64,000 nt of DNA, taken from the NCBI RefSeq assembly GCF_022234545.1, contig NZ_JAIEUI010000005.1, positions 1 through 64,000 of the forward strand. The letters are read 5' to 3'. The first letter of the stretch is position 1. Every line of letters begins with the position of its first letter. A model generated the notes under the pieces. It did no database searches, was not told the DNA's origin, and saw only the letters and a list, made by a program, of their open reading frames with translations. This DNA is from Paenibacillus piscarius (GTDB lineage Bacteria; Bacillota; Bacilli; Paenibacillales; Paenibacillaceae). Positions 17,693 through 25,758 of this stretch are shown here, one piece after another. The position numbers were made by a program, and so were the translations under genes.

Positions 17693-18787
17693 ATGAACGC
17701 TGCAGCATTGTTTGAACCTTTTGAAGGCGGGGGCCTGTCACTGGCTAACCGCGTAGTTATGGCGCCCATGACAAGAGTGCATTCGCCGGGAGGCGTGCCG
17801 GGTCCTGAGGTCGCGGCGTATTACCGCCGCCGCGCGGAAGGCGGAGTAGGGCTGATTATTACTGAAGGCACCGCTATTGACCATCCGGCTGCAGTCAGCC
17901 ACCAGGATATCCCGAACTTTCACGGTGAAGCGGCCTTGGAAGGGTGGGCTCAGGTGGTGCGCGAGGTACACGCTGCCGGAGGCAAGATTATGCCTCAGCT
18001 CTGGCATGTTGGTATGGCGCGCAAGATCGGTGAGCTGCCTAACGCTTCTGCGCTGCCTATCGGCCCGTCCGGGCTGGATCTGGCCGGAGAGCAGATTACG
18101 GAGCCGATGACCAAGAGTGAGATTCAGGGGATTGTCAGCGCCTTCGCCAAGGCGGCCAAGTCCGCCAAGGAGATCGGCTTCGACGGGATTGAGCTGCATG
18201 GCGCGCACGGGTATCTGATCGACCAGTTCTTCTGGGAGAAGACGAACCGCCGGACCGATGAATACGGCGGCGACCTGGAGGCGCGAACCACCTTCGCCGT
18301 GGAGATTATCGATGCCTGCCGCCGCTCGGTGGGGCCGGACTTCCCGATTGTGCTGCGCTTCTCCCAGTGGAAAGCCGGAGCCTATGATGCGAAGCTGGCC
18401 GGGACTCCTGATGAGCTGAGCCGCTTCCTTACCCCGCTCAGCAATGCGGGCGTAGATATCTTCCATTGCTCCACCCGGCGCTTCTGGGAGCCTGAATTCG
18501 AGGGCTCTGCGCTTAACCTGGCGGGCTGGACGAAGCAGATCACAGGGAAGCCGACCATTACGGTAGGCTCTGTGGGGCTGGACAGCGCATTCACTAGTAG
18601 AGTCACCGAGCAGAATCAGGAGGATAACATCGACCGTCTGCTGGAGCGCCTGGAACGGGCCGAATTCGATCTGGTCGCGGTTGGCCGGGCGCTGATCAGT
18701 GATCCGGCATGGCCTGCCAAAGTACAGGCGGGCAAGGCGGACGAGATTCTTCCTTTCACCTCCGAGTCGACCAAGACTTTGTACTAA
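17693..18787 (+). CDS. NADH:flavin oxidoreductase, old yellow enzyme family
   Basis: A 364-residue FMN-dependent TIM-barrel ene-reductase. The N-terminus (LFEPFEGGGLSLANRVVMAP) and MTRVHSPGG are typical, with ELHGAHGYLIDQFFWEKTNRR as the classic family signature near residue 180 and an FMN-binding DLVAVGRALISDP towards the C-terminus. ATG 17693 is chosen because TGGAGG lies 6 bases upstream; the longer frame to 17675 lacks a site. Such enzymes reduce activated double bonds or nitro compounds; the natural substrate is unknown. It is followed by a strong terminator. Confidence 0.9.
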   Translation: MNAAALFEPFEGGGLSLANRVVMAPMTRVHSPGGVPGPEVAAYYRRRAEGGVGLIITEGTAIDHPAAVSHQDIPNFHGEAALEGWAQVVREVHAAGGKIMPQLWHVGMARKIGELPNASALPIGPSGLDLAGEQITEPMTKSEIQGIVSAFAKAAKSAKEIGFDGIELHGAHGYLIDQFFWEKTNRRTDEYGGDLEARTTFAVEIIDACRRSVGPDFPIVLRFSQWKAGAYDAKLAGTPDELSRFLTPLSNAGVDIFHCSTRRFWEPEFEGSALNLAGWTKQITGKPTITVGSVGLDSAFTSRVTEQNQEDNIDRLLERLERAEFDLVAVGRALISDPAWPAKVQAGKADEILPFTSESTKTLY

Positions 18788-18817
18788 TTTGTACTGATAG
18801 ATAGAAGTCAGCCCTAT

Positions 18818-18895
18818 CACCCTGTGCTCACAGCATCAGCTAAACATAAACCTGTGTTTATCCGCTGATGTCCGTGGGCATGGGGTGTTTTTTTT
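18818..18895 (+). terminator. Terminator after the old yellow enzyme gene
   Basis: A long hairpin: CACCC...GGGTG at the base, CATCAGC...GCTGATG in the middle and TAAACA...TGTTTA near the loop, followed by eight T residues (18888-18895). Confidence 0.8.
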
Positions 18896-18935
18896 GTCCG
18901 TGAAGCTGGGAATCTGAGGACTGAGGCCTTGTCCG

Positions 18936-19412
18936 TTATCCCGGCCCCAGTTGGAAAGTCTTCTCGCATACGGCCTTCGCCGTATCCCCTCTGGATTTGT
19001 GTGTGGCGACTACCTCTCCGTCATACAGAATCGTACAGCTTATCCAGCTGGCCGCTTCATCCTTGCCGGCCTGCACCTTCGTGGAATTCAACGGGATGAA
19101 CGTGTCCTTGGGGACGGTGAACTCCTCCTTATAAGGAAGTTCAATGGCATCCAGATACACACTCTCCGGATGCTTCCGGGCATCGATTTCGACCTCAAGA
19201 TTAACCGCTGAATCGCTGTCGCTTTCAATTAGCACCTCTATGCGTATGGCATCCGCATCGGGTTCAGCCTGTATGGGGGAGGGCTCTGCGTTCATTCCAT
19301 CCTTGGCTTCTTGTGTTACTCCGCAGGCCGATAATAGAACCAGCACCCATGCCAGCACGGCCAGGACCCGGATTTTTTTGAAAGCAATGTCTGTTTGTTT
19401 AACTCTGCTCAT
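18936..19412 (-). CDS. Putative lipoprotein of unknown function
   Basis: A 158-residue protein with a signal peptide (RVLAVLAWVLVLLSACG) whose lipobox LLSAC predicts a membrane-anchored lipoprotein at the cell surface. The mature part is acidic and probably a single beta-rich domain (RIEVLIESDSDSAVNLEVEI). I do not recognise the family. The start ATG 19412 overlaps, as ATGA, the end of the reading frame that continues beyond the interrupted MerR gene, and AAAGGAG lies upstream within that frame. This indicates an original operon of MerR regulator and lipoprotein. Confidence 0.75.
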   Translation of the reverse strand: MSRVKQTDIAFKKIRVLAVLAWVLVLLSACGVTQEAKDGMNAEPSPIQAEPDADAIRIEVLIESDSDSAVNLEVEIDARKHPESVYLDAIELPYKEEFTVPKDTFIPLNSTKVQAGKDEAASWISCTILYDGEVVATHKSRGDTAKAVCEKTFQLGPG

Positions 19413-19501
19413 GTCTGTTCTCCTTTCTTCTGGTGCAGATAATAGCGGAGCATCTCATCTACAAAATTCATAAATGCATGGTCCATGCCCATCACCACAG
19501 G

Positions 19502-20191
19502 CTATGCCCCGTCAGCGGGTCTGATCTGCTCCCAATACTTATCAAGCAGCCCGGCATCACCCTCGAACAGCTCCAGTGCTTTGTTATACAGCCGGCCCGC
19601 CAGAGCCTGGGCTTCCGAAGAATAGGGAGAGGAGGACATCATCCCACCTGCCTGCCCCATCATGTCTACCAGCTCCTCCATTCGCCGGTTGCTGCTGCCG
19701 AATACAGGAAGACGCTGAAGAATTTGTGTCTCCTCAGCCGTGAAGGTTGAATCCGCTCTGAATTCGGGAGCAATGACGCCTTCAGTTAAAGGGCGCTCAT
19801 TCATGGCGCTAATGATATGCGTCAGATCCTGCAGCTGCTCCGTTCCTTTGAGCCGGATGGCATGAATGGTTGAGCGGAGATAATACTGCTTCCGGCTTAA
19901 TTCTTCTTTTTTCTGTTCAATCAGCTCGATCTGCTCATTCAATGAAGTAATCCAATCATCGTTTTCGTGCGCAGGGTGCGTACACTGTAACAGCTCTTTA
20001 ATTTGCTCCAAGGTATAGCCTATCGATTTCAGTAAAAGGATCTTCTGCAGCCGCAGGATGGCTTGACTATCATAATAGCGGTATCCGTTCTCCGCGATAT
20101 GTGCGGGCTGTAACAATCCGATTTGTTCATAGTGATACAGGGTTCTTTTGCTGATCTTGGCTGTCTTAGCTAACTCTCCAATGCGGATCAT
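19502..20191 (-). CDS. MerR family regulator, interrupted by an in-frame TAG
   Basis: A 229-residue protein with an N-terminal MerR helix-turn-helix (MIRIGELAKTAKISKRTLYHYEQIGLL) followed by a dimerisation coiled coil (LNEQIELIEQKKEELSRKQ) and an effector-like C-terminal domain. ATG 20191 has GGAGGG about 9 bases upstream. The stop TAG (19502-19504) is followed in the same frame by 30 further codons, including MGMDHAFMNFVDEMLRYYLH, that end in TGA at 19409-19411, overlapping the next start. That tail looks like a genuine protein end, so the gene probably was 260 residues long and has a nonsense change. The DNA-binding half is intact. Confidence 0.8.
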   Translation of the reverse strand: MIRIGELAKTAKISKRTLYHYEQIGLLQPAHIAENGYRYYDSQAILRLQKILLLKSIGYTLEQIKELLQCTHPAHENDDWITSLNEQIELIEQKKEELSRKQYYLRSTIHAIRLKGTEQLQDLTHIISAMNERPLTEGVIAPEFRADSTFTAEETQILQRLPVFGSSNRRMEELVDMMGQAGGMMSSSPYSSEAQALAGRLYNKALELFEGDAGLLDKYWEQIRPADGA

Positions 20192-20215
20192 GGTGAAGGT
20201 TCCCTCCTCATCAAT

Positions 20216-20247
20216 ACTATAAACGATGACGTATACGTTATAGTAAA
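20216..20247 (-). promoter_or_regulatory. MerR-type promoter with palindromic operator
   Basis: On the minus strand TTTACT and TATAGT are separated by 20 bases, longer than normal, and the spacer holds the perfect palindrome ACGTATACGT (20229-20238). MerR regulators act at promoters with 19-20 base spacers by twisting the DNA around such a palindrome. It therefore looks like an autoregulated promoter of the MerR gene. Confidence 0.6.
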
Positions 20248-20303
20248 GCCTTATAATCCAACTTGCCGTAGACATAGAATGGTATCTATTGGGAGTCTTA
20301 TGA

Positions 20304-20309
20304 TATAAT
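20304..20309 (+). promoter_or_regulatory. Extended -10 promoter of miaB
   Basis: TATAAT (20304-20309) preceded by TGA, forming an extended -10. No convincing -35 is seen. It lies 59 bases before miaB. Confidence 0.45.
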
Positions 20310-20367
20310 TTTACACTAGAAAAGCTCTGAAAATACGGGGATATCAGCAGAGGATGTGACTTTAAGC

Positions 20368-21918
20368 ATGGCGAAGGGGAGCAAGGATTACGGGGAGTAT
20401 TTCGATTTCACAGATGCCAAAATCATAAGCGAATCCGAAGGCAAAACCACCTACCGCATCAAAGGCAGAAACGTACAGATCAACAGCCAGCCTGATTATA
20501 AGGAAGGTAAGCGCCGGGGCAGGGAAGAGATCGAGGTGCATTATCATTTCGAGATTCCGCCGGAGATGGAGGAGTTCGGGCGCGGCAAAAGCTATCATAT
20601 TACCACCTACGGCTGCCAAATGAATGAACATGATACTGAGACGATAAAGGGGATGCTGGAGCAGCTTGGCTACCGGGCGGCTGAAGATCGCAGCGAGGCG
20701 GATATCATCCTGCTGAATACCTGTGCGATCCGCGAGAATGCGGAGGATAAGGTGTTCGGCGAGCTCGGCCATCTGAAGACACTGAAGCTGGAGAAGCCGG
20801 ATCTGCTGCTTGGAATTTGCGGCTGCATGTCCCAGGAGGAAGGCGTGGTTAACCGGATTATGGCGCGGCACGGCTTCGTCGATCTGATCTTTGGCACACA
20901 CAATATCCACCGCCTGCCGGAGCTGATTAAGGAAGCGGTGTTCAGCCGGGAGATGGTGATTGAAGTCTGGTCCAAGGAAGGCGACATTATCGAGAACCTG
21001 CCGAAGAAGCGGGAGGGGCTGCGCGCCTGGGTGAATATCATGTACGGCTGTGACAAGTTCTGTACCTACTGCATTGTGCCGTTCACACGGGGCAAGGAGC
21101 GGAGCAGGCGGCCGGAGGATGTACTGGCTGAGGTGCGGGAGCTGGCCCGCCAGGGGTTCAAGGAGGTAACGCTGCTGGGGCAGAATGTCAATGCTTACGG
21201 CAAGGACTTCACGGATATTGATTATACCTTCGGCGATCTGATGGACGACATGCGGAAGATCGATATTCCGCGCGTGCGCTTCATGACCTCGCATCCGCGC
21301 GATTTTGACGATAAGCTGATTCATGTGCTGGGCAAAGGCGGCAATCTGGTCGAGCATATCCACCTGCCGGTACAGTCGGGAAGTACGGCGGTGCTGAAGC
21401 GGATGAGCCGCAAATACACGCGGGAAGCTTATCTGGAGCTGGTGCGCAAGATTAGGGCAGGCGTGCCGGATGCGGTACTGACGACCGATATTATTGTCGG
21501 CTTCCCCGGCGAAACCGAGGAACAGTTCGAGGACACACTGTCACTTGTGCGCGAAGTAGGGTATGATATGGCGTATACCTTCATTTATTCTCCGCGTGAG
21601 GGGACACCGGCCGCCGGGATGGAGGATAATGTTCCGTCGGAGGTCAAGAGTGCACGGCTCCAGCGCCTCAATGATCTGATCAAAGAGCAGAGCCGGCAGG
21701 GGAACGAGCGGATGCTGGGCAAGCTGGCTGAGGTGCTGGTGGAAGGCGAGAGCAAGAACAACCCGCAGATTCTCGCCGGACGGACGCGTGACGGGAAGCT
21801 GGTGCATTTTGAGGGGCCGCCTTCACTGGTTGGCACGCTGGTGCAGGTTAGCATTACCGGTGCGAAGACATGGTATATTCAAGGGGACTATCAGGCGGAA
21901 CCCGCTGCAGTCCGTTAA
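20368..21918 (+). CDS. miaB: tRNA-2-methylthio-N6-dimethylallyladenosine synthase
   Basis: A 516-residue radical SAM methylthiotransferase that adds a methylthio group to i6A37 of tRNAs. Domains in order are the N-terminal UPF0004 domain ([29 protein letters not shown] give three cluster Cys), the radical SAM domain with [15 protein letters not shown] and a C-terminal TRAM domain ending near [13 protein letters not shown]. An extra N-terminal segment of about 60 residues is common in Bacillales MiaB. ATG 20368 has AGGA 13 bases upstream; GTG 20356 is too close to it. ricA follows directly, as in B. subtilis. Confidence 0.96.
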   Translation: MAKGSKDYGEYFDFTDAKIISESEGKTTYRIKGRNVQINSQPDYKEGKRRGREEIEVHYHFEIPPEMEEFGRGKSYHITTYGCQMNEHDTETIKGMLEQLGYRAAEDRSEADIILLNTCAIRENAEDKVFGELGHLKTLKLEKPDLLLGICGCMSQEEGVVNRIMARHGFVDLIFGTHNIHRLPELIKEAVFSREMVIEVWSKEGDIIENLPKKREGLRAWVNIMYGCDKFCTYCIVPFTRGKERSRRPEDVLAEVRELARQGFKEVTLLGQNVNAYGKDFTDIDYTFGDLMDDMRKIDIPRVRFMTSHPRDFDDKLIHVLGKGGNLVEHIHLPVQSGSTAVLKRMSRKYTREAYLELVRKIRAGVPDAVLTTDIIVGFPGETEEQFEDTLSLVREVGYDMAYTFIYSPREGTPAAGMEDNVPSEVKSARLQRLNDLIKEQSRQGNERMLGKLAEVLVEGESKNNPQILAGRTRDGKLVHFEGPPSLVGTLVQVSITGAKTWYIQGDYQAEPAAVR

Positions 21919-21942
21919 ATTTATAGAAATGGGGCGAGAAGC

Positions 21943-22395
21943 TTGAGTCAGGAAGAGGCGCGATTGAATGCATATGGGATGGTGACCCACAACACCCGGG
22001 ATTTAATTGTACGAGAAGATATTATGGGCAAAGCCAAGGAGCTGGCTGCGCTGATCTCCACCAGCGACGAGGTCCGCCAGTTCCAGCAGGCCGAGCTGAA
22101 GATTCAGCGGCATGAGCGTGTGCAGGGTCTGATCGCTGCCATCAAGAAGAAGCAGAAGGAGATTGTCGCCTTCGAGAGCTTCAAGAACCAGGCGATGGTC
22201 GAGAAGATTGAAGGGGAGATTGCGGCCCTCCAGGATGAAATCGACAGTATCCCGCTGGTGAACGAGTTCCAGCAGAGCCAGAGCGATATTAATTATCTGC
22301 TGCAGCTGGTCATCTCTGTCATCAGGGACACGGTCTCAGACAAAATCAATGTGGAAGCAGGTACTGAAGCGCCTCCGTCCACATGCGGCGATTAA
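21943..22395 (+). CDS. ricA: RicA/YmcA, subunit of the Ric complex
   Basis: A 150-residue YlbF/YmcA family helical protein. RicA forms the RicA-RicF-RicT complex that carries Fe-S clusters and is required for mRNA processing by RNase Y, competence and biofilm formation in B. subtilis. The family core is IMGKAKELAALISTSDEVRQFQQAELKIQ and the long helix KKKQKEIVAFESFKNQ. A C-terminal Cys (STCGD) fits the cluster ligand position. It starts at TTG 21943 and follows miaB by 24 bases, so it is in the same operon. In B. subtilis cotE comes next; here it is about 38 kb away. Confidence 0.9.
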   Translation: MSQEEARLNAYGMVTHNTRDLIVREDIMGKAKELAALISTSDEVRQFQQAELKIQRHERVQGLIAAIKKKQKEIVAFESFKNQAMVEKIEGEIAALQDEIDSIPLVNEFQQSQSDINYLLQLVISVIRDTVSDKINVEAGTEAPPSTCGD

Positions 22396-22406
22396 GTGAC
22401 AACCCC

Positions 22407-22428
22407 GGGGCGGATGACAATCCGTCCC
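22407..22428 (+). terminator. Hairpin after ricA
   Basis: Arms GGGGCGGAT/ATCCGTCCC with one G-U pair around GACA, followed by TTTAT. Probable terminator. Confidence 0.5.
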
Positions 22429-22473
22429 TTTATGAACGACCTATATAATAGCTGCAGCAAAGGATGATCTATA

Positions 22474-23244
22474 GTGAGCGATAATACGGAACAAACCTAT
22501 AACGCCAAGAAATACCGCACGCCGGATGGCGTTCCGGCGGATATTGTCATGTTTACGCTGACCAAGCGCGAACGCAAGACAGTGACGAAGACGCTGCCCC
22601 TGCGGGAGCTGAAGGTCATGCTGGTCCGGCGCAAAAAGTGGCCGTGTGCCGGCATGTGGGCCCTCCCGGGGGGCTTCTGCCAGGAGGATGAATCCATTTA
22701 TGATGCCGCGACACGCGAGCTGAAGGAAGAGACAGGTGTAGACGGCGGACATCTGGAGTATCTCGGCGTCTACAGCCAGCCGGGCCGTGACCCGCGCGGC
22801 TGGATTATCAGCCATGCTTTTTTTGCATTGGTGGAGGAATGGATGCTGGAAGAGCGCCAGGCATCGGATGATGCCGGTGAGGTCGGGCTGTTCACGCTGC
22901 AGGAAGCGCTGGAGGAGCTGGAGCTGGCTTTTGACCACCATGATATTATTACCGACGCCTACCTGCGGATTCAGCAGCAGATGCTGCAGACCACGATTGC
23001 CCGGCAGTTCCTGCCGCCCCACTTCACGCTGAGCGAGCTGTATCAGGTGATCCAGACGGTGGTGCCGGAATTCAAGGAACCGAATTTTATCCGCAAAATT
23101 ACGTCAACCCGCAGCAGACAGGGTATATTAAAAGAAGTGAGTGATGAAGCGGGCAATCCGCTCAGCTCGAACCAGTACTCCCAGCGTCCGGCGCAGCTCT
23201 ATATGTTCACGGACCATGAGCCGCTGCTGTCGATCTATACGTAA
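22474..23244 (+). CDS. Nudix hydrolase with C-terminal winged helix, NrtR-like
   Basis: A 256-residue protein starting at GTG 22474. The N-terminal domain holds a complete Nudix box from GGFCQEDE through REL and EETGV (residues about 65-90). The C-terminal region (LPPHFTLSELYQVIQTVVP, then PNFIRKITSTR and RPAQLYMF) resembles the winged-helix DNA-binding domain of NrtR. NrtR proteins bind ADP-ribose and control NAD synthesis genes. It is directly followed by a nicotinamidase and nicotinate phosphoribosyltransferase, the classic NrtR context. An intact box means it may also hydrolyse ADP-ribose or a relative. Whether it binds DNA is inferred. Confidence 0.8.
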   Translation: MSDNTEQTYNAKKYRTPDGVPADIVMFTLTKRERKTVTKTLPLRELKVMLVRRKKWPCAGMWALPGGFCQEDESIYDAATRELKEETGVDGGHLEYLGVYSQPGRDPRGWIISHAFFALVEEWMLEERQASDDAGEVGLFTLQEALEELELAFDHHDIITDAYLRIQQQMLQTTIARQFLPPHFTLSELYQVIQTVVPEFKEPNFIRKITSTRSRQGILKEVSDEAGNPLSSNQYSQRPAQLYMFTDHEPLLSIYT

Positions 23245-23296
23245 GACTATGGCGGACGGGAGGCTTGGCTATTTCTCTTTATAGGAGGCTACTGTG

Positions 23297-23842
23297 ATGA
23301 GAGCATTGATCGTTATTGATTTCACCAATGATTTTGTTGACGGCAATCTGCCTGTCGGCCAGCCCGGCATTGATATTGCCCCGAGAATAAGCGAGCTTAC
23401 GGAGCAGTTCGTACAGAACGGCGATTATGTCGTGATGGCTGTAGATCTGCATGAGGCAGATGATGCTTATCATCCGGAGACCCGGCTGTTTCCGCCGCAT
23501 AATCTGCGGGGGAGCCAGGGACGTGAGCTGTACGGCAGCCTGAAGGATGTCTACGAACAGAACCGGGAGGCCATCTATTGGATGGATAAGACGCGCTATA
23601 GCGCCTTCTGCGGCACAGATCTGGCGCTGAAGCTGCGTGAACGCGGCATTACCGAGCTGCATCTGATCGGCGTATGCACGGATATCTGTGTGCTGCATAC
23701 GGCAGTAGATGCGTATAATCTCGGATTCAGCATTACCGTGCATGAGGACGCCGTGGCCAGCTTCAACCCGGACGGACATGTATGGGCATTGGGGCATTTC
23801 CGCGGCAGCCTGGGAGCTACGGTCGTTACAGCATCCGAGTAG
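23297..23842 (+). CDS. pncA: Nicotinamidase (isochorismatase family)
   Basis: A 181-residue cysteine hydrolase. The triad is visible: Asp in VIDFTNDFVDG, Lys in WMDKTRYSAF and Cys in LIGVCTDICVLHT, with the cis-peptide region between. Nicotinamidase converts nicotinamide to nicotinic acid. Family members also act on other amides or isochorismate, but the neighbouring nicotinate phosphoribosyltransferase makes nicotinamidase much the best choice. ATG 23297 is 8 bases behind AGGAGG; GTG 23294 would be 5. It forms an operon with its neighbours. Confidence 0.9.
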   Translation: MRALIVIDFTNDFVDGNLPVGQPGIDIAPRISELTEQFVQNGDYVVMAVDLHEADDAYHPETRLFPPHNLRGSQGRELYGSLKDVYEQNREAIYWMDKTRYSAFCGTDLALKLRERGITELHLIGVCTDICVLHTAVDAYNLGFSITVHEDAVASFNPDGHVWALGHFRGSLGATVVTASE

Positions 23843-23908
23843 GCGATATTCAATACAACAGCAACTATAGAGTCATATACAGCCATGCAGCGATTAGGAG
23901 ATGAGGAC

Positions 23909-25360
23909 TTGAGGAGAGAACTTGCTCTACATACAGACAAATATCAGATCAATATGATGTATGCCCATTGGGTGAACGGGACGCACAAGCGCCGGGCCGT
24001 ATTCGAGGCGTATTTCCGCAGGCTGCCGTTCGGCAACGGGTTCGCCGTGTTCGCCGGGCTGGAGCGGATCACCCAGTACATTGCGGACCTGCGGTTCACG
24101 GAAGAGGACATCCGCTACCTGTCGGAGCAGGAGGAGAATTATGATCCTGCCTTCCTGGAGGAGCTGCTGCAGTTCCATTTCCAGGGCAGCCTTCATTCCA
24201 TGAAGGAAGGGGCGCTGGTCTTCCCGGATGAGCCGCTGATCCGTGTTGAGGGCACAATTATGGAAGCCCAGCTTGTGGAGACGGCCATCCTGAACTTCAT
24301 GAACTATCAGACGCTAATCGCCACCAAGGCCTCCCGGATCAAGCAGGTGGCTCCGGAGGATACGCTGCTTGAATTCGGCACGCGGCGGGCGCAGGAAGCG
24401 GATGCTGCCGTCTGGGGCGCGCGCGCGGCTTTTGTCGGCGGCTTCCATGCGACCTCCAATATGCTGGCCGGCAAGAGGTTCGGCATTCCTACGAAGGGCA
24501 CCCACGCCCACTCCTGGGTGCAGAGCTTCCCCAGCGAGCAGGAAGCCTTCGATGCTTATGCCAGAGTGATGCCGGATAATGTTACGCTGCTGGTCGATAC
24601 CTTCGATACGCTGCGCAGCGGAGTGCCCCATGCCATTCAGACAGCGAAGATGCTGGAGGCCCAGGGCAAGCGGATGAACGGCATCCGGCTGGACAGCGGT
24701 GACTTGGCCTATCTGTCACGCAAGGCCCGTGAGATGCTGGATGAAGCTGGTCTGGACTATGTGAAGATCGTCGCCTCCAATGACCTGGATGAGAATACGA
24801 TCATGAACTTGAAGTCGCAGGGGGCCGCCATTGATACCTGGGGAGTCGGTACCCAGTTAATTACCGCGGCTGATCAGCCCTCGCTGGGCGGAGTCTACAA
24901 GCTGGTGGAGATTGAAGCGCCGAACGGCGAGATGATTCCTACCATCAAGATCTCCTCCAACCCCGAGAAGGTCTCCACCCCCGGCAAAAAAGAGGTCTAC
25001 CGCATCATCGGGCAGAACGGAAAGGCCTTGGCGGACTACATCAGCTTCGCCGATGAGCCAGCACCCCGCAGCGGAGTCCGGCTGAAGCTGTTCAATCCGC
25101 TGCATCCATATATGCGCAAGAATGTGGAGCGCTACGAGGCGCTGCGGATGCTGGAGCCGATTGTCGTGAACGGCTTCCAGGTCTACACGCTGCCGGGGCT
25201 GGATGAGATCCGCCGTTACCATCAGGAGCAGCTGGATTTGTTCTGGCCGGAGTACCTGCGTAAGCTGAACCCGGAGGTCTTCCGCGTGAACCTCAGCGAG
25301 CTGCTGTGGGACCGCAAGCAGCAGCTGATCGCTGAGCATATGATTACGGATGTAGAGTAA
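23909..25360 (+). CDS. pncB: Nicotinate phosphoribosyltransferase
   Basis: A 483-residue enzyme that makes nicotinate mononucleotide from nicotinate and phosphoribosyl pyrophosphate in NAD salvage. Visible motifs are LHTDKYQINMMYAHW at the N-terminus, EFGTRRAQEADAAVWGARAA, GTHAHSWVQSFPSE (with the catalytic His) and GIRLDSGDLAYLS. Of the possible starts, TTG 23909 has GGAG 8 bases upstream and is preferred; ATG 23885 has none. A strong terminator follows. It completes the salvage path from nicotinamide with the gene before it. Confidence 0.94.
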   Translation: MRRELALHTDKYQINMMYAHWVNGTHKRRAVFEAYFRRLPFGNGFAVFAGLERITQYIADLRFTEEDIRYLSEQEENYDPAFLEELLQFHFQGSLHSMKEGALVFPDEPLIRVEGTIMEAQLVETAILNFMNYQTLIATKASRIKQVAPEDTLLEFGTRRAQEADAAVWGARAAFVGGFHATSNMLAGKRFGIPTKGTHAHSWVQSFPSEQEAFDAYARVMPDNVTLLVDTFDTLRSGVPHAIQTAKMLEAQGKRMNGIRLDSGDLAYLSRKAREMLDEAGLDYVKIVASNDLDENTIMNLKSQGAAIDTWGVGTQLITAADQPSLGGVYKLVEIEAPNGEMIPTIKISSNPEKVSTPGKKEVYRIIGQNGKALADYISFADEPAPRSGVRLKLFNPLHPYMRKNVERYEALRMLEPIVVNGFQVYTLPGLDEIRRYHQEQLDLFWPEYLRKLNPEVFRVNLSELLWDRKQQLIAEHMITDVE

Positions 25361-25388
25361 GATGCGGGGTAAGCGCTGAAACAGACTT

Positions 25389-25430
25389 AAGCCCTCTCAG
25401 GCTGCGGGAATTCTGCGGTCTGAGAGGGCT
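25389..25430 (+). terminator. Terminator of the NAD salvage operon
   Basis: Arms AAGCCCTCTCAG and CTGAGAGGGCT around about 19 bases, followed by ATTTGTGTATTT. A strong intrinsic terminator. Confidence 0.75.
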
Positions 25431-25502
25431 ATTTGTGTATTTGCGTATAGCAGGAATTCTTACCTTTGCAGCCGAAGGGGGTGAATCTATCCTAAATGTC
25501 CA

Positions 25503-25531
25503 TTGACAGCAAGTCTCTGAAATCATATATT
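25503..25531 (+). promoter_or_regulatory. Consensus sigma-A promoter of the GH8 gene
   Basis: A perfect -35 TTGACA (25503-25508), a 17-base spacer and TATATT (25526-25531). Its leader of about 220 bases carries a palindrome and a catabolite-type site. Confidence 0.75.
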
Positions 25532-25538
25532 AAAAATG

Positions 25539-25559
25539 TTCCAATTAACATAATTGGAA
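25539..25559. promoter_or_regulatory. Perfect 9-3-9 operator-like palindrome at the GH8 promoter
   Basis: TTCCAATTA and TAATTGGAA are perfect inverted arms separated by ACA. The element covers the expected start of transcription, the position of a repressor operator. No cognate regulator is identified in the window. Confidence 0.6.
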
Positions 25560-25585
25560 GAAAGAGATTGATTATGCAGTGAAAG

Positions 25586-25599
25586 TTTAAACGCTTTAA
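25586..25599. promoter_or_regulatory. Candidate catabolite-responsive element
   Basis: TTTAAACGCTTTAA matches the CcpA site pattern TGNAANCGNTNNCA at the central CG and flanking bases with two mismatches. In the leader of a secreted glucanase gene this is plausible, but AT-rich sequence gives such matches by chance. Confidence 0.3.
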
Positions 25600-25758
25600 T
25601 TTAATCCTCAGCTCATTATAACCGCTACGCTTTGTACTGTAGCCGCCACTCTGAATTTAGGAGGTGAGCTTCTCCTTTATTTCCCTGCTGTTGCCCGTTG
25701 GAGCTGTCGGCAAATCTATACCGATTCCATCCACTAACTTTAGAGGAGTGAGCGAGTG

